From the NCBI GenBank assembly GCA_004173475.1, contig SEBU01000003.1, forward strand, positions 434,001 through 498,000: a stretch of 64,000 bases of DNA, in the 5' to 3' direction. Every line of letters begins with the position of its first letter. The first letter of the stretch is position 1. Shown piece after piece: positions 35,028 through 43,256 of this stretch. Under the pieces are notes generated by a model. That model saw nothing but the letters and a program-made list of their open reading frames with translations, was not told the origin of the DNA and made no database searches. The DNA comes from Gammaproteobacteria bacterium. GTDB lineage: Bacteria; Pseudomonadota; Gammaproteobacteria; Pseudomonadales; Cellvibrionaceae. The position numbers were made by a program, and so were the translations under genes.

Positions 35028-36974
35028 CTAGAAACGGTAGCTTATACTCACGTCGTAATTTCGGCCTGGTTGTGGGTACTGATAATTACCGGCCGTGGGC
35101 GAGTAGCCTTGAAGACCCGCGTACATTTCATTGGTAATATTACGTACTCTCGCATTCAAATCCAGGCCTTGAATTTGCCACAATATATTTGCGTTTAAAA
35201 TAGTTGTCGGATCCGTTTTTTCATGGGCATTAAGCTGGTCACCCGAGCGATAACGTGAGCCAGTATATGTTGCATCCAAGGTAAAAATTAGCTCAGGAGT
35301 AAATGAGAATATTGCAGCGATGTTTCCTACATTTTTTGCAACATAAGGAACCTGATTACCAACAAAACTTCCTGATGTTAACTCGGCGTCGGTATAAGTG
35401 TAATTCGCATGAAATGCAATTTGCGAGCTCAGTGTTAACTCACTATCAAACACCCAACCTTTACGCTCCGACTGATCAAGATTAATATTTGCGCCAAATT
35501 TGCTGAACGATTCTACATTCGGAATTACCGCATCATACATCAGCTCGTCATCGAGCTTGATTTTATAAAATGTGATTTGAGAAGAAAACTCTTCACTATC
35601 CCATTCAAAACCTGCTTCACCCGTCCGACTCGTCTGTGGTTTAAGAAAACTCACGCCAGGCAAAAGCAAACCGTTTTCATCAGCATTTGCGAACCTGAAT
35701 CCCTCGGCAAAACGAGCAAAGGTTCTCCACCCGGAATCTATTTGGTAGCTCAAACCCAACTCTTTCGCATTGAGATCATCACTGTGTTGTGTGTCCGTTA
35801 TGTGATTTTCATCATCCACCGATGATTGGCGCGCGCCAATGGTAACCGCGAAATCTTTCGTGAATGGATAAATCACTTGTGCGTAATAGGCATCCATGTC
35901 TTGCTCATTATCAATTCCCCAATCAACAACTTTGTAACGCGCTGCTACATTATCGTAACCCAGTGTAATTACTGCAGAACCCTGATCTGTTGGAATATTT
36001 CCGATCACACGGGGGCTGGCATTTTTTACACGCATATTGCCGAGTGTTGGATCACCGTAACCATAAAAAGACGACGTGTCTTCATCGCGATCTGCATATT
36101 CAGCAAGGAATTGCCAATTTTCAGTGATGTCAATTTCACCACCTGCGCGTGCCAAATCAGTGTCCTGATTGGCATAGTCATCGGGGGTACGTGCTTTACG
36201 CGAATTAACAGCAGCTTCTGAGTCTAATAAATAACCAGCGAGATTTAAGTCATCTTCAATTTTCTGGCCTTCAACAAATACAAATCCCCTTGAAAAATTG
36301 TAACGCAGATTTGCTAAAACATTTTCCTGTGAAGATTCATTATTATCGCGAAAATTATCGGCGTTACGTTTTTGGCCGGATATTGAATAGGAAATTCCAT
36401 TTTCGAATCCCTGGCGAACGCTAGCGGTATAATCCTCTAAATTTCCAGTACCACGAGTCGCACTTACAGAGCCGTGCAATTCACCCGTAACTGCCTGGCG
36501 GGTAATAACATTGATCACACCGCCCACCGCCTGATCACCATATAGTACGCCGGCACTACCTTGTACAATTTCAATACGCTCCACATCTTTGAGCGACACA
36601 GTGCTTAACGACGGGCTTGCGAGACTGGGGTTGTTAAGTTTACGTCCGTCAACTAACACCAATACGTTATTAGTTCCCGATAATCCACGCATGGACGCCG
36701 TGACACTTCTAGCACCACTACCATCAGAATCTGTTAATTGGATACCGGCTTGCGTACGTAAAACTTCCGAAATTAATTTCGCACCGCTAACGCGAATGTC
36801 TTCAGCTGTGATTACTTTAATTTGCGTTGCGATAGGCATTTGCGCTGTTTCGCTTCGAGTCGCGCTGACATAAACAGTTTCGATTTTTTCATCTACAGCC
36901 AAAACAGTATTGGCAAAAGATAGTGATAAAATAGCAGCGCTGAGACGGGTTAAGGTGAAAGACTTGGTGGACAT
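35028..36974 (-). CDS. btuB: TonB-dependent cobalamin receptor
   Basis: This outer-membrane corrinoid transporter has 648 residues from the ATG at 36974 (GAGGA six bases upstream); the longer start at 37043 lies inside the leader. It shows a signal peptide ending NTVLA-VDE, a TonB-box-like ETVYVSATR, a plug domain (VRVSG-type helix, LVLVDGRKLN, VERIEIVQGSAGVLYGDQAV) and a beta-barrel ending in ISYRF with the C-terminal aromatic residue. A cobalamin riboswitch precedes it, which identifies its ligand much better than sequence alone. Some length variation from E. coli BtuB (about 614) is normal. Confidence 0.95.
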   Translation of the reverse strand: MSTKSFTLTRLSAAILSLSFANTVLAVDEKIETVYVSATRSETAQMPIATQIKVITAEDIRVSGAKLISEVLRTQAGIQLTDSDGSGARSVTASMRGLSGTNNVLVLVDGRKLNNPSLASPSLSTVSLKDVERIEIVQGSAGVLYGDQAVGGVINVITRQAVTGELHGSVSATRGTGNLEDYTASVRQGFENGISYSISGQKRNADNFRDNNESSQENVLANLRYNFSRGFVFVEGQKIEDDLNLAGYLLDSEAAVNSRKARTPDDYANQDTDLARAGGEIDITENWQFLAEYADRDEDTSSFYGYGDPTLGNMRVKNASPRVIGNIPTDQGSAVITLGYDNVAARYKVVDWGIDNEQDMDAYYAQVIYPFTKDFAVTIGARQSSVDDENHITDTQHSDDLNAKELGLSYQIDSGWRTFARFAEGFRFANADENGLLLPGVSFLKPQTSRTGEAGFEWDSEEFSSQITFYKIKLDDELMYDAVIPNVESFSKFGANINLDQSERKGWVFDSELTLSSQIAFHANYTYTDAELTSGSFVGNQVPYVAKNVGNIAAIFSFTPELIFTLDATYTGSRYRSGDQLNAHEKTDPTTILNANILWQIQGLDLNARVRNITNEMYAGLQGYSPTAGNYQYPQPGRNYDVSISYRF

Positions 36975-37087
36975 AAATTTCCTCAATCTAAAAAAGATGA
37001 GGGAGGGAAAGCGGAATAATGCGCGAGGCTGTGAAGTCCTCAAAACAGAATTTCCACCGATGTTGCCCTCCGCGACATCGTGAATAT

Positions 37088-37257
37088 AAGTGTTGAGGCT
37101 GGTATCGGACTTATGCTCTGTATTTCAAGAATCATTTACCGTTGCGGGGGCAGTGTTGGCTTTACAAGGTTATATTGTTCACCAAACTTCCCATTTAATT
37201 TGACCCTTGCCTTGTTGAATCTACTACCGAAACAACAATTGGCACGTCAAACACCTC
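37088..37257 (-). promoter_or_regulatory. Cobalamin riboswitch upstream of btuB
   Basis: On the minus strand the leader shows the conserved core in order: GACGTGCC, AATGGGAAGTTTGGTGAA, CACTGCCCCCGCAACGGTAA, and a B12-box AAGTCCGATACCAGCC, closed by a P1 helix between GGTGTTTGA and TCAACAC. It lies 114 bases before the btuB ATG. Adenosylcobalamin binding is expected to reduce btuB (and possibly cobO) expression, most likely by sequestering the RBS, because I see no obvious terminator between riboswitch and ATG. Confidence 0.93.
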
Positions 37258-37317
37258 GGCGCGCAGGTTATGGGGTTGCGTGAGTTGAGTCAAGGGGAAA
37301 TCTGTACAGAAGAATGA

Positions 37318-37770
37318 TTATCGCTTAGTCGGTTTGCGTTTCACATATACAGTGCGGTGAACGCGCGCCACTAACTCCTGATTGGCGTTATGAATGTCCA
37401 CAGTAAATTCTGGAAAATATTTTTCACCATTGGCGGTAGCAGCGCGAATTTCTGCAATTTTTTTTTCGGTGAGAATAAATTTTGCGGTAACTGCACTGCG
37501 ACCTGGAGCAATAAATTCGATGCTGGCTTTCTTATCCCATACAAAATAATCCTTGCCAAGATTTTCCATAATCATAAGCATGTACCACGGATCGGTCATG
37601 GCAAATAAATTTCCACCAAACTGTGTACGCACGTTGTTGCGGTTGTACCAACGTAAATTTAGCCTGACATGAATTTCACGATAGTCATCGCTAATGTACG
37701 TTGCACTAATGGAATTAAAAAATAACGGCGGCCAACTATTAATTAAACGTCGCAGAAGTGTGGCTCTCAT
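37318..37770 (-). CDS. Hotdog-fold thioesterase-like protein (DUF4442)
   Basis: The 150-residue product fits the DUF4442 branch of the hotdog superfamily: LNLRWYNRNNVRTQFGG with the GG turn, YMLMIMENLGKDYFVWDKKASI, and IEFIAPGRSAVTAKFILTEKKI. Its start overlaps the btuD stop as ATGA, so it is translationally coupled to the B12 importer, although no link between these proteins and cobalamin is known. Substrate is unknown, probably an acyl-CoA or acyl-ACP. It is the last gene of the btuF-btuC-btuD operon. Confidence 0.75.
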   Translation of the reverse strand: MRATLLRRLINSWPPLFFNSISATYISDDYREIHVRLNLRWYNRNNVRTQFGGNLFAMTDPWYMLMIMENLGKDYFVWDKKASIEFIAPGRSAVTAKFILTEKKIAEIRAATANGEKYFPEFTVDIHNANQELVARVHRTVYVKRKPTKR

Positions 37771-38555
37771 GATTGCACTCGTTTTATTGGAATAATTACC
37801 ACACCGTCGTCACGGCAATCTACATATGCGTTAATGCCATAGACCCGCGCTAAGTTTTCAGGCGTTAGCACTTTAACGGGATCGCCTTCTGCAACGAGCT
37901 GCCCATGATTCATCAATACTAACCTTGAACAAAAGCGCGACGCTAAACCCAAATCATGCAATGCCGCGATAACCGCTCCGCCCTGTTTTGCGTGAGATTG
38001 CAGTAATTCCATGATGTGCAATTGATGATACACATCCAATGCAACTATAGGCTCATCGGCGATAATTAATTTTGGATTACCGGCAAAGACTCGCGCCAAT
38101 AATACTCGCTGCAATTCACCACCGGATAATTCAGTGACTGGTCTCTCGGCTAAAGCTGCAACATCTGTCATATTTAATGCAGAGATAACAGCTCTTTCGT
38201 CCTGCTCATTTGTGCGCACTGAGGAATTCCATGGTGACCTCCCCAGCGAAACCAAATTTTTAACACTTAAAGGCCAAGCCGGAGATTCATGTTGTGCCAG
38301 ATATGCCATAAAACGCGCGCGTGTTTGGGGGGCGATTAAGTTAATGGGTGCACTTTCTTCCTGCGGCGTTAAAGAGATATCACCACTTTTAGGTTTCACC
38401 AAACCTGCGAGCATACGCAATAGCGAACTTTTACCTGCGCCGTTGGGCCCGATCAAACCCACGAATTCACCTTGGTTGATATGCATATCCATTTTTTCGA
38501 CAACAGATTTTTTGCCAAGATTTAACGACACATTTCTGGCGTTTAATAGTTGCAT
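37767..38555 (-). CDS. btuD: Cobalamin ABC transporter ATP-binding protein
   Basis: This 262-residue ABC ATPase belongs to the iron-siderophore/B12 subfamily. Walker A is GPNGAGKSS, the signature is LSGGELQRVLLARV, Walker B is LIIADEPIVALD, and the H-loop is IAALHDLGLASRF. It powers BtuC from the cytosolic face. The name comes from position between btuC and the riboswitch-controlled btuB rather than from sequence, because the FecCD-type ATPases are all alike. It is 43 bases downstream of btuC. Confidence 0.88.
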   Translation of the reverse strand: MQLLNARNVSLNLGKKSVVEKMDMHINQGEFVGLIGPNGAGKSSLLRMLAGLVKPKSGDISLTPQEESAPINLIAPQTRARFMAYLAQHESPAWPLSVKNLVSLGRSPWNSSVRTNEQDERAVISALNMTDVAALAERPVTELSGGELQRVLLARVFAGNPKLIIADEPIVALDVYHQLHIMELLQSHAKQGGAVIAALHDLGLASRFCSRLVLMNHGQLVAEGDPVKVLTPENLARVYGINAYVDCRDDGVVIIPIKRVQS

Positions 38556-38598
38556 TTGAAACTCTCTGAATTATTTTTCTTCATAGGCATTCTCGCAA

Positions 38599-39597
38599 TT
38601 ACGCCCAACGCGAACGTGTTTTCAAAATCAACATTAAAAAGAAGGGGCCGCCTACCAACGACGTCACTATACCTAGTTTTAATTCACGTGCGACGTCTAG
38701 CTGACGAACCAAAATATCCGCACCTAACACGAGAAGCGCACCGCCAAGCGCGCTCGCTAGGAGTAAACGGCCGGGGTTGTAACCAACCAATGGACGCAGC
38801 AAGTGCGGAACCACTAGCCCAACAAAACCTATACTTCCACTCACTGCAACCGCAGCACCCACACACAATGCGAGACCAATTAAAAGAAAATTTCTTTCAC
38901 GTTGCGGGTTAAAACCTAAAGACTCCGCTGTTTCCTCACCGAGGCTTAACGCGTTTAAAAAGCGATAACGGCTGAATAACAGAACCCAACCAACTGCGAC
39001 AAAAGGCGCGGCTATATACACGTGATGGACATTGCGATTTGCAAGTGAACCCATCAGCCAGAATACAATTTCTTGCATTGCATACAAACTCGGGGCGAAA
39101 TTTAACGCAACCGCAATCATACCTCCCGCTATAGCATTGATCGCTACACCAGCCAGAATGAGCGAGAGCACGCTGCTGCGAAAACCAGCTAATAAATACA
39201 CCAAGATGAGCGCAGTTAATGCACCTAAGATTGCTGCGCATGGCAACCAATACCAGGCAGCAGCCGATAAACCGAAATACAAAACAATAACAGCGCCCAA
39301 GGCTGCACCGCTTGATACACCGAGAATTCCCGGCTCCGCGAGCGGATTGCGCAAAAAACCCTGCATAGCGGCACCGGCAATACCCAAGGTAGCGCCAACC
39401 AATACTGCAAGTGTTACGCGCGGCAATCGAATTTCCCAAACCACGGTTTGATGTAAAGACGCCGTTGAGTTAAATAAATCTTTAATTGCCTGAAAAACTG
39501 AAATGGAAGCATTACCCATAGACAGGGAAAAAATAAATGTGGCCACCACAGAAATAGCGAGAGTTGCAATTAAAAGAGGAAAAGATATTTTTAGCAC
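38599..39597 (-). CDS. btuC: Cobalamin ABC transporter permease
   Basis: This is a FecCD-family permease of 332 residues with about nine to ten hydrophobic segments, including VYLLAGFRSSVLSLILAGVA and LLASALGGALLVLGADIL. The family motif LPRVTLAVLVGATLGIAGAA-MQGFLRNPLAEPGILGVSSGA and the later FVGLVVPHLLRPLVG are well conserved. It imports corrinoids together with BtuD, receiving them from BtuF. It starts 14 bases after the btuF stop. Iron-siderophore permeases are the alternative, but the B12 context settles it. Confidence 0.88.
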   Translation of the reverse strand: MLKISFPLLIATLAISVVATFIFSLSMGNASISVFQAIKDLFNSTASLHQTVVWEIRLPRVTLAVLVGATLGIAGAAMQGFLRNPLAEPGILGVSSGAALGAVIVLYFGLSAAAWYWLPCAAILGALTALILVYLLAGFRSSVLSLILAGVAINAIAGGMIAVALNFAPSLYAMQEIVFWLMGSLANRNVHHVYIAAPFVAVGWVLLFSRYRFLNALSLGEETAESLGFNPQRERNFLLIGLALCVGAAVAVSGSIGFVGLVVPHLLRPLVGYNPGRLLLASALGGALLVLGADILVRQLDVARELKLGIVTSLVGGPFFLMLILKTRSRWA

Positions 39598-39611
39598 AAT
39601 AATTCCTTGCG

Positions 39612-40451
39612 TTAATTAGACAAGCGCTTGCGCTGTTGTATAAGATTTTCGATAGCATCTACCGCAACAGGCGCGATGCAAGAAAGTGTTGTGGGTAAAC
39701 GAATTATTTTTACATCATTGCTGCGCAACGCTGGGTGTTGGATATATTCCTGAGCCAACGAAAACGCCTGAACATCCGAGGTTTCAATAATCAACACTTT
39801 AGGCTGCGCAAGAATAAGCTCTTCCAAATCGATTTGTTTGAAGCCACTAATATTTTTATCGAGCGCAATATTATGAAAACCTGCGCGCGTCATTAATTCA
39901 TTTTCAAGTGTTTCAGCACCCACCACAACGCCGTTTGAGGAATACCAGAATCCGCGAATAGATGTTGAGGTTTTTTGAAGCGCATCCAGCTGCGTTAATT
40001 TTTGCTCCATGGCCCGCGCCATTATTTCTGCTTCCGCAGCGCGATCAACCAATGAGCCGAAGCGACGAATGTGTGTAGATATATCGTCAAGATTACGTGG
40101 CAGAGGCAAAACTTCTACTCGGAAGCCCAATTGCTTTAATAAAGTTCGCAACTCCAGTGAAGAATACTCGCCCGCCAATATTAAGTCGGGATTGCGAGGA
40201 ACTATATCTTCCGCGAGCCCGTGATTTAAATTATAAGTTTTGGCTTGTTCTGCAACCGACGAAAATTGCGGATTCGCAGATAAATAATAAAGTGAGTCAA
40301 CACGGGCTGGCTCAACTAATTTGATGAGTAGCGCATCCAGACATAAGTTGATTGAAACGATTCGCTTTGCTCGTAATTCATTCGCTGTGGGCGATTGCGC
40401 GCAACAGAAAAGCATAAGCGCAAGAAGCGGAGCGGTAAAAAATTTGCGCAT
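39612..40451 (-). CDS. btuF: Cobalamin-binding periplasmic protein
   Basis: This 279-residue class III periplasmic binding protein starts with a signal peptide (FFTAPLLALMLFCCAQSPTA). It has two lobes joined by a long helix. RIVSINLCLDALLIKLV, DIVPRNPDLILAGEYSS and the C-terminal lobe IDLEELILAQPKVLIIETSD fit BtuF/FhuD-like proteins. Adjacent btuC and btuD support cobalamin. No riboswitch lies upstream of it; the 96-base gap to the ROK kinase gene is too short and lacks the conserved core, so control must come from another promoter. Confidence 0.85.
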   Translation of the reverse strand: MRKFFTAPLLALMLFCCAQSPTANELRAKRIVSINLCLDALLIKLVEPARVDSLYYLSANPQFSSVAEQAKTYNLNHGLAEDIVPRNPDLILAGEYSSLELRTLLKQLGFRVEVLPLPRNLDDISTHIRRFGSLVDRAAEAEIMARAMEQKLTQLDALQKTSTSIRGFWYSSNGVVVGAETLENELMTRAGFHNIALDKNISGFKQIDLEELILAQPKVLIIETSDVQAFSLAQEYIQHPALRSNDVKIIRLPTTLSCIAPVAVDAIENLIQQRKRLSN

Positions 40452-40547
40452 AGGATTTCAAAATCATTAAGTTAATATTTCCGTTCAGCCTGAGCGCGAA
40501 CCTATTATAGAAGGGGATACTAAAGTTGCTTAATCAATAGACAAAGA

Positions 40548-41456
40548 TTATAGAGGATTCAACCAAGCCGCCCCGCGCACCCCACTAGAATCACCGTGAA
40601 CCGCTTGAACTATAGGGGTATCGCACTCAAAACCAAATACATAGTTACTTAATAATTGCGGCACAGCGGTATAAATTTCCGGGATGTTGGAGACACCTCC
40701 GCCCAGTACGATAATATCTGGATCCATTATATTAATGACGGCTGCCAGACCACGCGCAAGCTGATCAAAATAAGCATCTAATACTTTACGCGCGTTGAAC
40801 TCTTCTTTAGCAGCACGCTGCGCAATTTCATTTCCAGTTAACTTAATGCCCGTAAGCATTTCGTAGGATTTACATAAGCCGGTACCGGATAAAAATGTTT
40901 CCTGGCACCCGGATTTACCGCAGTAACAGGGTCGCGCCTCCAATTCAGCGTCGTGAGTCCAGGGCAGTGAATTATGTCCCCATTCGCCCGACACGCCATT
41001 AGGCCCTACCAAGGGTTGGCCTTTAAATGCGACACCCGCGCCGCAACCCGTACCGATAATACCGGCAAACACCAAATCGTAGTCTTTCCCCGCACCGTCA
41101 GTCGCCTCGGAAACCGCGAGGCAATTTGCATCGTTGGTTATTTTGACATTGCGATTTAAAGATGCGGATAGATCCTTCTGAAAAGGTTTGCCATTTAACC
41201 AAGTAGAATTAGCATTCTTTACCAACCCGGTCTTACGAGAAACAGTCCCGGGAATTCCAATACCTACTGGTAAATTAGATTGGCCCACGGCAGCTTCAGC
41301 TTGAGCGACGAGAGCTCCAATGCAACTTAAGGTGACGGCATAATCATCGCGCACCGTGGGAACTCGCGTACGAAATATTTCCTGGCTACTGCCATTCAAC
41401 AAAATTACCTCAGTTTTAGTACCACCGAGATCAATACCAATTCGAAAATCTGTCAT
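40548..41456 (-). CDS. ROK-family sugar kinase
   Basis: This cytosolic sugar kinase has 302 residues from the ATG at 41456; a GTG at 41483 would add nine unsupported residues. The phosphate-binding motif DLGGTKTE is at 9-16, the catalytic region ITNDANCLAVSEATDGAGKD follows, and the ROK zinc site reads RPCYCGKSGCQETFLSG. Fructokinase, glucokinase and N-acetylglucosamine kinase are all possible within ROK. No sugar transporter is next to it, so the substrate cannot be fixed. The short gap to btuF suggests no operon link. Confidence 0.88.
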   Translation of the reverse strand: MTDFRIGIDLGGTKTEVILLNGSSQEIFRTRVPTVRDDYAVTLSCIGALVAQAEAAVGQSNLPVGIGIPGTVSRKTGLVKNANSTWLNGKPFQKDLSASLNRNVKITNDANCLAVSEATDGAGKDYDLVFAGIIGTGCGAGVAFKGQPLVGPNGVSGEWGHNSLPWTHDAELEARPCYCGKSGCQETFLSGTGLCKSYEMLTGIKLTGNEIAQRAAKEEFNARKVLDAYFDQLARGLAAVINIMDPDIIVLGGGVSNIPEIYTAVPQLLSNYVFGFECDTPIVQAVHGDSSGVRGAAWLNPL

Positions 41457-41600
41457 ATGCGGAACCAGCGAAATTAAAGCCACGATTATAGATTTGCAGC
41501 GTCAGACTAAGCAAATTGTGTGTAAAATTCGCAAGCTAATGGCCAATTGAGTCAGCTGAGCTACACTCAAGGAAACAACTTAATTTTTTCTCAGAAAAGA

Positions 41601-41975
41601 ATGTCTATGAGTCAAGAGCGCCGTCGTTTTCACCGTATCGATTTTGATGCCCGTGTTGAAATTGCACAAGGCAGCAATAATTGGCAAGCACAATTATTGG
41701 ACATTTCACTCAAGGGTGTTTTGCTCAATAAGCTGGGACATTACCAATTGCCGGTCGAAACTCCTTTCTTGGTAAAAATAATCCTGTCTGATCAAACCAG
41801 CATTGCTATGTCTACCCAAGTTGTTCATCAGACTGTTGATCAAGTTCATCTCGCTTGCGTAGCTATTGATATAGATAGCATTAGCCATTTACGACGTTTG
41901 ATTGAATTAAATTTAGGCGATGCTGATGCAGCAGAACGCGAGCTGTCCGAGCTATTAGGTGAATCTACACGATAA
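41601..41975 (+). CDS. PilZ-domain protein 1
   Basis: This is a single-domain PilZ protein, a likely c-di-GMP receptor. The RxxxR-type motif is in ERRRFHRIDFDA and the DxSxxG motif in LLDISLKGVLL. The start is uncertain between ATG 41601 and 41607; the frame before this, from TTG 41547, is not supported. The C-terminal helix ends SELLGESTR. A second PilZ gene and a periplasmic binding protein follow at short distances (28 and 32 bases), so this is an operon. Partner or output is not known. Confidence 0.85.
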   Translation: MSMSQERRRFHRIDFDARVEIAQGSNNWQAQLLDISLKGVLLNKLGHYQLPVETPFLVKIILSDQTSIAMSTQVVHQTVDQVHLACVAIDIDSISHLRRLIELNLGDADAAERELSELLGESTR

Positions 41976-42003
41976 TTTTACCGCGATTAAGGTAAACTAG
42001 ATT

Positions 42004-42342
42004 ATGAATGATGATGAACGCAGAACTACGCCGCGCTACCCTCTAAGAGCGTTTGCGGCATTGCGAAATTCAGATAAAGAGTGGGCCGCGCACGTACTTG
42101 ATATATCCTATTACGGAGCGCGAGTGGCCTTGCTGGACGATTATCATTTATGTGCAGGAGATTCCATTCAACTGCGTTTGGAAATACCTGAGATGCAAGT
42201 ACTTCAGGGCGCTCTTCCTTACCTACACGTAAATGGTACCTTGGTACATCAACAAGAACATATGCTAGGAATTCAATACGAACCTGCCACTGAAGAAGAT
42301 GCCCGCCTATTAAAGCAATTACTCGCCAATCTGAATATCTAA
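42004..42342 (+). CDS. PilZ-domain protein 2
   Basis: The 112-residue product has the complete c-di-GMP-binding pattern: RRTTPRYPLRAFAALR and, later, VLDISYYGARVALLDD (DxSxxG). It is similar in size and layout to PilZ protein 1 but clearly different in sequence, so the pair is probably an old duplication. It is cytosolic. A role in relaying c-di-GMP to the surface machinery is possible, though not shown by sequence. Confidence 0.88.
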   Translation: MNDDERRTTPRYPLRAFAALRNSDKEWAAHVLDISYYGARVALLDDYHLCAGDSIQLRLEIPEMQVLQGALPYLHVNGTLVHQQEHMLGIQYEPATEEDARLLKQLLANLNI

Positions 42343-42374
42343 ATTTTTCGTACGCCGTTAACGGGCAAGGTTTT

Positions 42375-43256
42375 ATGTTTATTTCTCGCAGCAGATATTA
42401 TCGATCATTAACTGCGATTGTTCTTTTGATTTTATCGCTTTGTATAAATCATCAAACTTTCGCCCAAGACAGCACTCAAGATACGCCTTCTATTACCATC
42501 CCTTACATTGCCAGCCATACGCCGGAACACCCCGATTACTATTATGAACAAGCGTTGAAACTGGCTCTAACAAAAACTGAATCTGCGCATGGAAAATTGG
42601 ATGTAAGGTTCTACTCATTCAGCACCACGTCAGAGCGGCAACGCGCCATTTTAACAACCAATAGCGGCTTGGATCTTATCTGGGGTTCCTCAAGCGTGTT
42701 GCGCGAGGACAAAATGCTCGCCATAAAATTTAATTTGTTGCGCGAACTCAGCGACTATCGACTTTTATTAATTCGCAAAGATGATAGAGAGAAATTTGCC
42801 GCTGTTAAAAATATCGATGATTTGAAAAAGTTTAAGGCAGGTATTGTTGCAGACTGGCAAGACAAGAAAAAATTTCAACTCAACAACATTCCCTTTGTCG
42901 CTTCATGGGCCTATGAACCCATGTTTAAAATGCTGGCTGAAAAACGCTTCGACTATATAATGAGAAGCGCTCAGGAGATCTGGCCAGAATTGGAGCAGCG
43001 TCAAGATTTGCCGATAATGGCAGAAGAAAAATTACTAATTGCTTATCAGTCACCTGTATATTTTTTTGTTCATACTTCCAATGAAAAACTTGCAACGCGG
43101 ATTAAAAAGGGACTGCAAATTGCTGAAAAAGATGGCAGTTTGAAGGTACTATTTATGAGCCTTCCGGCATTTAAAAAAGGTTATCAGGAAATTAAAAATA
43201 AGCAGCGAACGCTGATCAATATGAATGACGAAGATGCAGTTGTGTTGGACTTATAA
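42375..43256 (+). CDS. Periplasmic solute-binding-like protein (SBP type 3)
   Basis: The 293-residue product has a signal peptide (SLTAIVLLILSLCINHQTFA-QD). It then resembles bacterial family-3 solute-binding domains: PSITIPYIASHTPEHPDYYYEQALKLAL, DLIWGSSSVLREDK, VKNIDDLKKFKAGIVADWQD, and a C-terminal lobe with FFVHTSNEKLATRIKKGLQI. No permease or ATPase is near, so it is probably a sensory or enzymatic relative, not an importer. Operon position after two PilZ genes suggests a signalling role. The stop overlaps the radA stop by six bases in convergent orientation. Confidence 0.75.
   Translation: MFISRSRYYRSLTAIVLLILSLCINHQTFAQDSTQDTPSITIPYIASHTPEHPDYYYEQALKLALTKTESAHGKLDVRFYSFSTTSERQRAILTTNSGLDLIWGSSSVLREDKMLAIKFNLLRELSDYRLLLIRKDDREKFAAVKNIDDLKKFKAGIVADWQDKKKFQLNNIPFVASWAYEPMFKMLAEKRFDYIMRSAQEIWPELEQRQDLPIMAEEKLLIAYQSPVYFFVHTSNEKLATRIKKGLQIAEKDGSLKVLFMSLPAFKKGYQEIKNKQRTLINMNDEDAVVLDL

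Noticed and set aside
37080-37283. Plus-strand ORF of 67 codons
   Set aside because: It is the reverse side of the cobalamin riboswitch, which has far stronger evidence.
40452-40547. Cobalamin riboswitch upstream of btuF
   Set aside because: Only 96 bases and no conserved core.
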